Origin: Astragalus membranaceus
Taxonomy: Eukaryota > Streptophyta > Magnoliopsida > Fabales > Fabaceae
DNA length: 64,000 nt
NCBI GenBank assembly: GCA_039519185.1
Contig: CM076854.1
Span: 158,374,666 to 158,438,665 of the forward strand
Reading direction: 5' to 3'
The notes beneath the pieces were generated by a model. It was given only the letters and a program-made list of their open reading frames with translations, was not told the origin of the DNA and made no database searches. Shown here piece after piece: positions 1-10,640 of the stretch. Numbering within the stretch: the first letter of the stretch is position 1; every line of letters starts with the position of its first letter. The position numbers and the translations under genes were made by a program.

Positions 1-898
1 TTGTAGTGTCCCCTCAAAAAACATTCCTAGAGTCAAGGTTAACAAGTTTGAGCATAATTGATTTCAAACACACCTACAATATAGGTAGGTATCTTGGTTT
101 TCTTATGCTTCAAGGAAGAGTTACTAATGCCAACTTAAATTTCATTATAGATAAAGTCAATGCTCGGTTAACAGGTTGGAAAAACAAACTTTTCAGCAGG
201 GCTAACAGAGTGACTTTAGCTAAGTCTGTCGTAAGCTCCATGTCTGTTTATTCCATGAACAATATATGGCTTCCTCAAGGTATATGTGACAGACTAGACT
301 CTTGTATCAAGCAATTTATTTGGGGTGAGCCTCACTGCCATTGGGTGAAATGGAGCAAAGCCAGTAAGCCCAAGAGTTGTGGAGGCTTGGGCTTGAGGAA
401 ATCACGACATGTCAATACTGCCATGTTAGGTAAACATCTTTGGGACATCATCCACAAACTTGAAAGGCTTTGGGTTCAACTTCTCACTGCTAGATATACT
501 CCTGATGAGCACATTTTCAATACCACTCAATGCAAAGGGGCCTCCTACACTTGGCAATCTATCCTCAAAGTGGTGAATATCCTCAAGCCTGGATATGTCA
601 CTAGGATAGGGATGTGTGATATTTCTTTATGGTATGAAAAATGGTTGAATAGGGGAAGGATCAATGACTTCACTCCCTTTGTTGATATTCATGCATGATC
701 GATGTCCGTCTTCGGATCAACGATATGGTCATTGATGGTACATAGCAATTCAACTTGCTCTATACACAAGTTCCTGAAGAAATTCAGTTAGAAATGCAAA
801 GCCTTTTCCTTAACTCTGATTCAAGAGACACACTCATTTGAGAACCTTCCTCATCGGGCACTTATTCAGTCAAAAATGCTTATGCCTGACTTGTTAAT
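1..898 (+). pseudogene. LINE (non-LTR retrotransposon) ORF2 remnant, part A
   Basis: This is the C-terminal part of a plant LINE polyprotein, open from the window edge to the stop at 696-698. It is recognised by the typical run after the reverse transcriptase palm: 'LTGWKNKLFSRANRVTLAKS', then 'NNIWLPQGICD', 'FIWGE' and 'KPKSCGGLGLRK'. After the first stop, the reading continues in other frames (for example 'QVPEEIQLEMQSLF' near 770-810), so the copy is broken by stops and frameshifts. The 5' part lies outside the window. A CACTA element interrupts it at 898, and the reading resumes at 5556 as the zinc-binding region of the same polyprotein. It is not expected to be functional. Confidence 0.88.
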
Positions 899-1160
899 CA
901 CTACAAGAAAATCGCTCATTTGCGACGGCAATTTCCGTCGCAAATGGACCTTTTTCCGTGGCAAATTTGCGTTTGCGACGGCATTTGCGACGGACAAAAA
1001 GTCGTGGCAAAACAGCTCGTTGCAAATGTTTTGCGACGAAACTCCCTGTCGCAAATTGTCCGTCGCAAACCCGTCGCAAATTCGTCGCATATATCCGTGG
1101 CAAAGTCGTCGCAAACTCTGACAATTTTTTGTCGCAAAGCCGTCGCAAATCCGTCGGAAT
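899..1160. repeat. CACTA 1 left terminal and subterminal repeat array
   Basis: After the CACTA end come direct and inverted copies of a motif close to TTTGCGACGG, with variants such as CCGTGGCAAA and CCGTCGCAAA, about every 10-20 bp to roughly 1160. Overlapping short ORFs on both strands here come only from this repeat. Subterminal arrays of this kind bind transposase in En/Spm elements; that role is inferred from the family. Confidence 0.85.
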
Positions 1161-3122
1161 TTTTAAAAAAATAAAATAAAAAAATTAAATCATACATCCA
1201 ACAGAATGATGCTGTTTTTGTAATAGCGCCGTGACCCGTGCGATGCACGGGGCCAAAGTTTTAGGGTCTACGAAAGCATTATAAGACCAAAATTAGATTA
1301 ATAGTAATTGAAGTCAAATTTTAATAACTAAGTTATGTTTAATAAATAATTGAAGTCAAATTTTAATACTAGCAAGGATTGAAAGATTGAAAATGCATTG
1401 ACATCAAAAGAAGCAAATACATAATTCATGCATAAGAAATACATTCAAATTCATAATCCATACACATCAAAAGAGAGAAATATAAATAGTCTTAAACATG
1501 AAATAAATGTTAGGAAATTCCATTTGAATGGAAGGAGGTTGAAGGAAGCACATCCTGATAATCATTGTAGAATCTTCGAAAAGGAGAATGAGTTGCAATC
1601 CACAATTCTGTCAATTTGTATTCCTGCATTTAGCATAAGCGAAAAGGAGAATGAGTTGCCGTAAGGAAGTGCGCAAAAATGATTTGTACATTCTTGATGC
1701 ATATTCTTGATACATTCTTGATGCATATTCAAGTACAACTCTGTAACATTTCACCAAGGGCATGGTTGATTCTCATCCTTATTGCCGCTTATTTTATTAG
1801 CAACAGAAAAGCTAGCACAGTTGCTGAAATATCTGAATACCAAGATTACAGATTATCAAACACTTGACAACACTTTCAACTTTATAACATTTCATCAACA
1901 AAAGGCATGCTAAATCATTATAAACATAACTTCAGAAAGGATAAAAATCTTATGGTTTTTTCCTGGCATATAATATAAAGTTATTAACAGCAAAGGTCCA
2001 TACAATCCAGACCATAGAAAAAGTAAAATTAGTAGATATGTAATGAATGGATATTTCACCGTAAAGGATGCTATATGATAGGTGTAAAAACATTTTTGTG
2101 AAATGTCAAACTTGAATAACTTGTAGGGGAAATATGCAATTATTGACAGAATCTCTGTAACTAAGACTTAAAATCCAGATCAGCTTCCAGGACTTTCTTA
2201 ATTTTTAAGGAAAAAAGTGAACAACTAAATATATAAGTGCCATAGCCACCAAGAATGCTAAAAACAGATAAGAAATTTTCTAAATGATACTCACAATAAA
2301 TAAAATTATCCAACAGGTTACTAGTTATGATTGAAAATGGTGGAAAGTAACGGTCAAGGGATTTTCAATACTTGTGCTTTGAGCTGCATGTAGAGTGCTA
2401 CTGCATGAGGCTATACTTCAATTCTTTTTGTTTTGTTAAGAGCTATACTTCAATTATTGAGAGAAACCACCAAGTGGGCTATAGATCAAAAACTATTGCT
2501 AACTTCACATTATCACTTATCACACTACCTTTGCTCATAACACAAACCCAAAACAGAGAATCTCAGACATCACTTCACACATAAAATAACACAAATCCAA
2601 ATTGGTATAGGAAACTATATCAGAAGACAACATCAGATTGGATATCCAACTCAACAACTGAACATTTCAAAACAGCTCCCACCCAGCTTGTAAACTTGAC
2701 AAACATATTGGAAACAGATACATTGATATCAGTAAACTTTTTACTCAAATAGACCTGATAAATCTGTAAATGAAATGAAAGAAAATGCAAGAAAGCTGTG
2801 TGAAAATGACAAGAGTGAAATGCCCAAGAAAACTGTGTGAAAATGAAATTAGTGTTTCAGACTTTCAGTGAAAGTTTGAGAAAGAGGAAAGTGCAGGACC
2901 ATACATACAAAACACAGCAGAATCGTCTTGAATCAACACCCAGATTTAGTTTAAACAATTCAGTGAATTCACTATGCAAAAATATCAACAATTTTATCAT
3001 CAAAAGCAATAACATAAGCAAGTTGCATAACAGTATGAATTTCAATACCGTGATCACCTGATTTTGCTTAAGAAGTTGCATAACATAAGCAAGTTGTTAC
3101 ATAGCATATACAGAAGTAAATT
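1161..3122. other. CACTA 1 interior, no gene recognised
   Basis: AT-rich sequence between the left subterminal array and the probable captured exon. Short ORFs (up to about 80 codons) show no family motif. Nothing specific was found here. Confidence 0.5.
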
Positions 3123-3231
3123 ACAAAGCCTGGACTTTCATTGTTGGGCTTTCCAGGAGTGAGTTTGGCTGTGGTGAAACAAGGTCTTCTTGCAGGGAGA
3201 ATTCCTGGCCTATCAGAACCTGATGAACAAG
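3123..3231 (+). pseudogene. Probable captured exon of unidentified protein
   Basis: One frame stays open and reads like conserved protein: 'KPGLSLLGFPGVSLAVVKQG' followed by 'LLAGRIPGLSEPDEQ'. It ends at a possible splice donor (G|GTTCGT at 3231/3232). Composition is clearly less AT-rich than the surrounding CACTA interior. I do not recognise the parent gene. It fits the gene-fragment content of this element, but the exon call rests only on its open, protein-like frame and the donor site. Confidence 0.4.
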
Positions 3232-3486
3232 GTTCGTTAACTTTGATTTCCAGTTATTATTATTTTATTTATTTAAGTGAAGATGAAATAATATAAACAA
3301 GTTTTTGATCAGACAGATTGGAGGACATATCACTTGTTTCTTGCATTTAACATAATTCTTGAAGTATAACACACACACACAAACTACATCAGCGCAAACA
3401 AGAATTAAAGCACACCTACTTCATTAGCAAAATCTACCCACTAATTAGCCAGATGCCATCATGCCCTTCTTGTGTATCAATGGACC

Positions 3487-3492
<6 letters not shown>

Positions 3493-3523
<31 letters not shown>
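3493..3523. repeat. (CA)n microsatellite
   Basis: About 15 uninterrupted CA units inside CACTA 1, with a shorter CA run near 3370. Confidence 0.95.
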
Positions 3524-3526
<3 letters not shown>

Positions 3527-4255
3527 TTAGAGGCTTCAGTGAGACTAATAGGTTTGTGTTACTGACATGATTGCAAAATCTACCCACTCATACCATTGAG
3601 CTACCAGAAGTTTAAAAACAAAGCCATCATAACCAATATTAAAAACCAGAAGCGATGTTCCTGTGCTTGTTGGGGTCCAAGAAAATCTTAAAATTAGTCA
3701 AGAGTAAAGTAATAGCAGCTACTTCAATTTACCTACTTGCTATCAGAAATGCACAAAAACATTAAAGATAAATATGCACGAAGCATGGTAAACATCAGGA
3801 AGCCAAAAATTGAGTTATCTTGTTCAGGAGTTCACCCCACAAAAGCCAGCAACCGTGTAGCAAGATGAAGGAATTCCAATCAATTAAGCTGATGCCTAAT
3901 AGAACCTAAGTTAGAAAGAGTTTCAAACTATTACTGAGGAATTCCAATCATTAAGCTCATGAGAAATAAATCCAATCTCAAAACCCATTTTCAACTCTAA
4001 TAGTATTTCACTCTTAAAGACAAGCTATCAGCAGACTTGCTCAGTGAATATATGCAGTTAGCAAAACATGAATATAGTCATAGAATGTAGGCACTCCTTT
4101 GAAAAAAAATAGCAGTAGATTTGAATGTAGATAGTTATAGAAAGTAACATGCAGTGCTACTATGCCAAAACATATGACAAAATAGAACTAATATAAAGAG
4201 ACAAAAACATGAGATGTAATTAAGTAAGAAACAAAAAAGAATAGAGAGACATGAC
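3524..4255. other. CACTA 1 interior, no gene recognised
   Basis: AT-rich filler between the CA microsatellite and the UGD fragment. No convincing coding frame, RNA gene or repeat unit was seen. Confidence 0.5.
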
Positions 4256-4390
4256 ATTATCTCCTAACAGGCCCTTATACACATCAATTGCTGGTCTTTC
4301 TCTAGTATCACCAGTATCCGTCTTAAAAGCAAAACCAAGAATAGAAATCTTCTTAGATGAAACCGTGTTAAACATTGACGCAACGGTTTC
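4256..4390 (-). pseudogene. UGD: Captured UDP-glucose 6-dehydrogenase fragment
   Basis: On the minus strand a 45-codon stop-free stretch reads 'SMFNTVSSKKISILGFAFK' and then 'TDTGDTRERPAIDVYKGLLG'. This matches the highly conserved C-terminal domain of plant UDP-glucose 6-dehydrogenase, which makes UDP-glucuronate for cell-wall polysaccharides. Similarity stops abruptly after the GLLGD motif at the low-coordinate end, and before the VASMF motif at the other end. It is therefore a small internal piece, roughly a tenth of the enzyme, without start, cofactor domain or active site. It lies inside CACTA 1 and was presumably carried along by the transposon. It cannot encode an enzyme. Confidence 0.85.
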
Positions 4391-5146
4391 ATCTCAATAA
4401 ACATGAGTCTTGTTATCAGTATCACTATCTCAATAAAAACACTTAACAAATTAATCCAAATATTGAATGCTGCAGATTTATAAGAAACTCAACTCTAAAC
4501 AATGTTAAAGTTGCAACAACATATGAAAAGAAATAGAAAAGAACAAACAGAACCTTTAATCTCATAAACAGAACAATAAGAATAAGAATTACAGAACAAT
4601 AAGAATTACAGAACTAATTAAAAACCCTAAGAATTACAGAACAGCATATGAAGTTAAAAAGAAAAGAACAAACAGAACCTTTAATCTCATAAACAGAACA
4701 ATAAGAATTACAGAACTAATTTAAAACCCTAACCTGCTGTTGAGATGATGAAGAAAGGTGTAAGGTGGCTGAGATGATGAAGATACCAAACCCTAACCTG
4801 TTGCAACAAGAAAAATCGAAGATGGGAACTTAGAGGAAGAGAGGAAGTGGAAATCGTAGTACTTGAAACAATAGATGTGGAAATCGATTGTACCTGAAGT
4901 AACAGAAGTGGAAGTCGAAGAGAGGAAGAGGTTCTCTGTTAAAGATTGTATGAGGAAGAGGAAGAGGCTCTTTGTTAGCGATTTTACATGGAATATTGAA
5001 ACCCTAATGTGTTTGAGAGTGGTTTGCAACTGATGTGTATACGGGTCAGTTTGCTAATGTCGTGTTTGAGTGATTTTTCAGATTCGCGGGGAAGGAAAAA
5101 GAGTAGCGCACGTTTGAGGATGGTGGTGGTTGAGAGAAGGGCGGTG
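4391..5146. other. CACTA 1 right interior
   Basis: AT-rich sequence with near-repeated phrases such as 'ATAAGAATTACAGAACTAATT' variants (about 4550-4720). It then has blocks containing 'AAACCCTAACCTG', like a transcribed leader read on the minus strand. No protein motif was recognised. Confidence 0.45.
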
Positions 5147-5242
5147 GTGAGGGAGGGGGACGGCATGAGGGAGAGGGAGGGGGACGGCGTGGGAGGGGGA
5201 CGGCGTGAGAGAGAGGGAGGGGGACGGCGTGAGGAGAGGGAG
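5147..5242. repeat. G-rich minisatellite in CACTA 1
   Basis: About four imperfect units close to GAGAGGGAGGGGGACGGCGT in tandem. Proline/serine-rich ORFs on the minus strand here are by-products of this repeat. Confidence 0.8.
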
Positions 5243-5334
5243 TGTGAGAAAGATAAGAGAAAAGGAAACTGATGTGAGAAAGAATGGACAATAGGGTTTA
5301 GCGAGAGTGCTGCGTGAATTAACATTATTATTAA

Positions 5335-5555
5335 CATTTGCGACGGGCTTGCGACCAACCCTCCGTCGCAAATTTGCGACCAACATCCGCTTCCGTCGCA
5401 AATTAGTGACCAACATGTCTTCCCGTCGCAAATTATGAGCGGGATTTTTACCGCCAATGCACAATTTCACTTGCCGTCGCAAACCCGTCGCAAATTAGCG
5501 ACGGATAGTTCTCCGTGGGAAACTTTCGTAGCAATATAGGCTTATTCTTGTAGTG
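5335..5555. repeat. CACTA 1 right subterminal array and terminus
   Basis: Copies of TTGCGACGG/CCGTCGCAAA in both orientations lead to the terminus CTTATTCTTGTAGTG, the inverted match of the left end. The second CACTA element in this window ends in the same 15 bases. Confidence 0.85.
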
Positions 5556-6446
5556 AATCAACATGAACTTACATAACATATCGTGAATGGTGTCAACTCT
5601 GTGTGGAAATGGATCTGGAAATTGAAACTTCCTGAAAATATAAAACACTTTGTTTGGTTGGTAATGCACCGTAGCCTCCTCACTAATTCTTTCAGGTTTG
5701 CTAGACACACCACACATGACCAATCTTGCCATAGATGTGGAACAAATATTGAATCTCTGTTGCATACATTGTGTGATTGTCCAGTAGTTTTTCAGATCTG
5801 GTCTATTTTTGGATTTCATAATTTCCAGGATTATTAATTTGGATGATCCTCTCCTTTGGTTCATGACTAGTCCAATAGGTAAATTTGGTCCCCTCTTCTT
5901 GTAACCTGCTGGATGTTTTGGAGAGCCCGCAATGGTGAAGTCTTCTCTGACTCCCGGTGGGAAAATTGAAAAGTTATTAGCAGAATTCGTTCTCTTTTGG
6001 ATAATGTAGGTAAGCTCTTTGCCTCAGACTCAAACACTTGGAAACCACAGCTAGTATCTCGGATTCCTCCTCCTGATCAGTGGCTCAAACTAAATGTGGA
6101 TGGCAGCTCTTTGGGTAATCCCGATTGTTCGGGTTATGGAGGTCTATTTTGGAATAACTTTGGGCAATGGATACTTGGCGTCCCTGGCGGTTGCGGCATG
6201 ACAACTAACATGAATGCTAAACTTCAGGCTATATCAAAGGGTCTTATGATTGCTTGAAATAACGGCTTCCGTCGGCTTATTTTTGAATTTGATTCTACCA
6301 CTCCCCTTTCTCTTATTGAATCGGGGGTGCCCCAATCTCATCCTCATGCTCCAGTTATTGACCACATTATATCCTTGATGAATATGGATTAGCAGCTATC
6401 CTTCTCTCATTCATTAAGAGGGTGAGAAAGCAGAGTTTGTATCACT
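5556..6446 (+). pseudogene. LINE remnant, part B: zinc-binding region and RNase H
   Basis: Continuation of the LINE after the CACTA insertion. The first frame (from about 5583) reads 'WKLKLPENIKHFVWLVMHRS' and 'CHRCGTNIESLLHTLCDCP', the zinc-binding region of plant LINE reverse transcriptases. From about 6075 an RNase H domain begins with 'LNVDGSSLGNP', the first catalytic Asp. The position that is normally the catalytic Glu reads Lys in 'NMNAKLQAI', while a later 'FEFDST' keeps an Asp. Several stops are present, for example after 5837 and 6257. The frame is cut by the Ogre-like element at 6447, and its 3' flank resumes at 18571. Confidence 0.87.
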
Positions 6447-8701
6447 TGTAGCGACCGAAAAATCCGGTGGATCGCTCGAGTTCAATGATGTCGCCATCAA
6501 TGTTTAATTATTAGAGAAAACATTGAAAAAACCCTTTGAAAATGAAAATGGTCTTGGAAACCAGATTTTGGGTTCGGGAGTCGATTATGCGTGGGGAAGG
6601 TATTAGCACCACACAGCATCCTTTTTAAAAGGTTACCTCTGATTAGTTGCGCAAAACATATTAACTTTGAAAAATATTTATTTCCCTTTTGTTATGAAAT
6701 GAATTGAAAAAGACTTAATGAAAACAATTGCTTTTGTACTTTTGTTGAGAACTACGGAAGAAAATGTTTAGAAAAGACTAAAAAATGGTTTTTTATTAAT
6801 GCAATTGACAGAGGTCGGCCGCCCTCCGCTCCTACGTATCTCCTGGTAGAGAATCAAATCACACGTAGTTCTTGGATAGAAAAATATGTTTTTGTTTATA
6901 GAGGTTTTAAGGTTCGTGAGCCGTACAGCTCATTCGCCTTAAAATGCAATTTAATCTGACTTTACAGTCGACGTAATCCTCTATTCTTGACAAAAAGAAG
7001 TTTATTTATATTATAGGAAAATATAGATTTGTGGAAAATATTTGTTTTGTAGCAAAATATAAAAGGAAGGGAAAATGGGCGTTTTTGTAAAAGAGGGGTG
7101 CATAAAGCAGTAGAGGGTTGTATTGTTGAAATTGGGAGGTGTGAAAAGATAAATCCCCATTTCCTCTTTTTTAGACTGATCAGCGACTGGGCCAATAGGA
7201 TGCAAACCTTCGACTGGGCTTTAAAACTGGGGCGCTGTAGTAATCAAACAATAGGGGTGCGAATAGTGATCTGAGATTCTAATTTGATTTGTTTTTAAAA
7301 ATAAATGGGAATAAAGAAGTATAAAAGGAAACACACACAATTAGGGAACCCTAATTTCTACCATCATGGAGCCGCAACAGCAGGTTTGGAAAATAGATGG
7401 AGTGAGTTTTTTTTTTTTTTGAAGAGAGAGAAAAGGATAAAAGATGGAGAGCAAAAATGGTGATGTAAAGGGGGAAGATGAAGGTGATGTCCATTTTTTC
7501 TTTACTTTTTCTATTTCATTTTTTTGTGATGGTGGTGGTGAGATGGGGAGGCTTTGTGGTGGTGGTTTGTGGTGGTTTGTGGTGGTTGGCGAATAGAGAG
7601 AGGGTGTTGGTGTTTGTGGTGGTTTGCGAAGAGAGAGAAGACAGTGGTGGGTGGTGGCGGCTGTTTGGGAGGTGGTAGCCGTGTGGGTGGTTGTTTGCGG
7701 TGGTTTGCGACGGCGGCGGCGGTGACTCGCGGTGGAGCGAGGTGAAAACAGTGGTTATGGAGGAGGTTGAAAATTATGGTGGGTTTTCATGTGTTTCTTC
7801 TCTCTTTTGTTTTTGATTTACTGAGTGTATTTTTTGTGTGGTGTGGAGATGAAAATGGGTGTTTGGGTTGGTGAGAGAGAGAGAGAGAGAGAATGGCGGT
7901 GGTGGTGGGGTGGAGCACCGCCGTGGGAGGGCGGTGCCCATAGTGGTGTGATTCCTCTTTTTTTTGTCAAAAGTTGCGGCTGTTACTGAGAAACTTATTA
8001 GCAAAGCAAGAATGCAACTTGGATGTTTGGATGTGAAAGAGGACGAGTTTGCAGAGTGAGTTTGCAGAGTATGGGCAGAGAAGCATGGGCGCAGGAGAGG
8101 CGTGGGAGACAGAGGCTTGGACCGGAGCAGTGAGGGGGTGGCGTGTAACAGTGAGGAGAAATGTACACTGCTGAAAGCAATCAGCAAGCAGTGGCGTGGA
8201 GTAGTGGGGTTGCTTGTAAGTCTATGTTTAACTTTGGCTAAAAGGGGAGAAGTCAATACAAGCAAGCTAATGACACTTTATTATTTATTTTTCTTATTTA
8301 ATTAATTCTGATTCTAATCTTGTATTAATTTTATTTATGTATATGGATGTAACAATAAAGACAGCTCTATTTATGGTTTTCTCTATTATCTATTTATTTT
8401 GTCTAAACATGTTTACTAAAAGCTGACTTGGTAAAAAAACTGATTATAAAAAAAAAGCATTTATTCACAATCTGATTTTTATTGGATTTTTATAACAAAA
8501 TTGACAACAACGACGATAAACATACGTACACGATGAGACGCGAACGCGTGTCCGCAACAGGGACAAAAATGTGTACATTATTAACAAAAGCACACGCGCA
8601 CCAATGAGAAGAAACACGCCTATACGCGACTGGGAACGACACACAATATTTTAGATTTCCTAGTAAACTTTAAATTAGCCGGACAAAATTAGCGTATGAC
8701 A
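6447..8701 (-). repeat. LTR of Ogre-like element (3' LTR in element orientation)
   Basis: 2255 bp. It matches 16311-18565, with one substitution seen by eye (ATGATG versus ATGAAG near 6487) plus length changes in four simple runs: poly-T near 7410, GA repeat near 7872, and two poly-A runs near 8433 and 8448. These length changes cancel out. ORFs within it (for example Gly/Val-rich 7478-7745 and Ser/Pro-rich minus-strand 7774-8265) are low-complexity and have identical twins in the other LTR. Confidence 0.95.
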
Positions 8702-8714
8702 GCTGCCCCTCTTT
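8702..8714 (-). promoter_or_regulatory. Polypurine tract of Ogre-like element
   Basis: Read on the minus strand, AAAGAGGGGCAGC directly precedes the LTR start TGTCATACGC. This is the expected position and composition for plus-strand priming. Confidence 0.75.
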
Positions 8715-8874
8715 ATTTATATTTTGCTAGGAAATCGGAGGGATTCCGAGTTTCTCGAGGAAAATAGAAATAAAGATAACAAGACGCTAATTTTGTCCAG
8801 ACCGAGGTTTTTTGGTTCTTTTTTTTTTTTGAAACATATGAAAGTAGGGTTGATTCAGACAGAAAGTAAATAGG

Positions 8875-9300
8875 GATCGCTGGGGATCTGAAGGATCGCT
8901 GGGGATCTGAAGGAGCACGGGGGCTCTGAAGGTCTAGTTCAAAATCAATGCTTGGCGCATCGACTTGCGTTCGACTGAGGGACCGTTGGGGTCTGAAGGG
9001 CATGCCTAAGCCTGAGGGACCGACGGGTCTGAAGGAGCGCAACTAGCTTATGGTACTAGTAATACGGTCTGGGGGTGGCCTCTTTTCGAGCGGCCATTAG
9101 GGTTAATCAGGTCCGGAACTGATATAACCACGAAGGACGTGCACTGTGTTTTTTAGGCGGACACAGCTAGTCTGAAGGGCCTGGGGCCGGATGATCCGTC
9201 GGTTGCTCGATAACGCGACGTGCGATCTGGATTGAAGGACCATTGACGGTCTGAAGGAGCGCTTGGGCTCTGAAGGACCTCTGGGGGTCTGCAAGAGTAC
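8875..9300. repeat. GC-rich degenerate minisatellite, unit about 18-21 bp
   Basis: Many diverged copies of a unit close to GGGGTCTGAAGGACCGCT, spaced irregularly. The first two copies near 8876-8910 are almost perfect (GATCGCTGGGGATCTGAAG twice). It lies next to the 3' LTR of the Ogre-like element. Confidence 0.75.
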
Positions 9301-9794
9301 TGGGATGCTGAATTGCGATACGAGACCAGCGCTTGGAGCACTGACTTTGAGGGGACAGACTATTGGGATTGACATATGGCGTACTCGCTAATGAATGCAT
9401 TTACTTGAGAAGGGGAATGCAATGAATGATGTATGCGTGCAATAAAAGTATGTGAAATGGTAGGTGTTCGATGGGATGAATGAAACGTGGCAGATGATGC
9501 GAATTGAAGTTGATGAGACATGGAGGTTGACAAACAACATGTGTGAATGCAGATAAGGTATGAATGAGGTCGTGCTGATTGATTTTGGTGGAATGATGAA
9601 TGTAATGGAATGAGCAATTTTTCTCTTTTTGCTTTCTTGCTTTTTTCTTAGTATACAATTAGTGTATGAAATGCAAAGTGTGAATGCGATGCACATGTAA
9701 TGCTTTGATGCGAATGCCATGGTGAATGAAGGAAAACACGTGAACGCGAATGCTCGGTATAATGATATGATTAGTGATGTAAAAATGTTTTTTC

Positions 9795-10640
9795 TTTGGG
9801 CAACGATGAGACCGGCATTCGGCACCTCCATCGAAGCAAAAAAGTTATATGTGTGCATGCATGCAACGAGTGCAATGCAGCTTACGTGGATGCAGACGAC
9901 ATATGAATGTGATTGAAATGGTTTTAATGCAAATGCTATGGTGAATAGAAGGAGACACATGGATGCATGGTGGATGATATGATTGGTGTTGTAGAGAGTT
10001 TTTGGCAATGATGAGACCCGCGCGTGGCACGTTTATCGAAGCAAAAAACGTTATATGCATTCGTGCGAAGTGATGAATGTGCAATGCAAAAGACAATGGA
10101 CTACAAAAGCTCGTGAATGATGGATGCTGAAACTGGTCGGGAACAGAAATTGATAAGCCGTGTATGTGACTGCAGATGTGAATGCAAATGTACCGCTTAG
10201 ATGCAGGTGTTGTTTATGTGGTGGAATGATTTATGCTATGTGGATGATTTTTGTCTCTTCTTTCTTTCCTCTTTTTATGTGTGAATGAATGAATGTGCAC
10301 ACGTAATGCTTAGATGCAAGAGTTGTGGTAGCTGCATGACTTGATGTTGAGATATAATAATGCATGGTGCAATGATTGGATGTTTGTCGGGATGTGACAT
10401 GATTTTTTTGTCTTTTCCTTTTATTGCCTTTTTCGGTGTTTGATGAATGCATGAGAATGTTGATATGATGAATATGTAATCATTTGATGCAAACGCTACG
10501 GTGAATAAAAGGAAGTGCATGAATGCATGGTGCGGTGATATGATATGATTGATTGGGATGCAGACGAGACTTTTGGTAATGATGAGACCGACATTTGTCA
10601 TTTTTATTGAAGCAATACATGTTATGTGCGGGTATGCATG
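9795..10640. repeat. Three diverged long repeats inside the Ogre-like element
   Basis: A block 'GATGAGACC...CATCGAAGCAAAAAA.GTTATATG' occurs near 9805, 10010 and 10578, each preceded by similar text about a GGTGAATAGAAGGA..CACATG segment. Spacing is about 205 and 570 bp, so copies have diverged or units are missing. Minus-strand His/Ser-rich ORFs here (for example 9388-10008) follow from the repeat. Confidence 0.6.

Larger units (their letters stand above)
899..5555. mobile_element. CACTA (En/Spm-type) DNA transposon 1, non-autonomous, carrying host-gene fragments
   Basis: The element begins CACTACAAGAAAATCG and ends CTTATTCTTGTAGTG. It is flanked on both sides by the 3-bp target duplication AAT (896-898 and 5556-5558). 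Subterminal sequences at both ends carry many copies of TTTGCGACGG/CCGTCGCAAA, the usual transposase-binding type of array in this superfamily. No transposase ORF (TNP2/TNPA-like) was seen in its 4657 bp, so it must depend on a partner element. The interior holds a UDP-glucose 6-dehydrogenase fragment (4256-4390), a probable foreign exon (3123-3231), a CA microsatellite and a G-rich minisatellite. The insertion splits a LINE. Confidence 0.93.

Noticed and set aside
866..1248. Six overlapping ORFs of 70-110 codons on both strands
   Set aside because: All come from the CGTCGCAAA-type subterminal repeat of CACTA 1; Arg/Cys-rich translations reflect the repeat, not protein.
4984..5482. Pro/Ser/Leu-rich ORFs of up to 157 codons on the minus strand
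   Set aside because: Generated by the G-rich minisatellite and subterminal repeats of CACTA 1; no domain.
7478..8305. Gly/Val-rich plus-strand and Ser/Pro-rich minus-strand ORFs
   Set aside because: Low-complexity translations of the Ogre-like LTR, duplicated exactly in the other LTR at 17344-18167.
9388..10008. 206-codon minus-strand ORF rich in His, Ser and Ile
   Set aside because: Lies in a diverged tandem repeat with ATG/CAT-rich units; no family motif and periodic composition.
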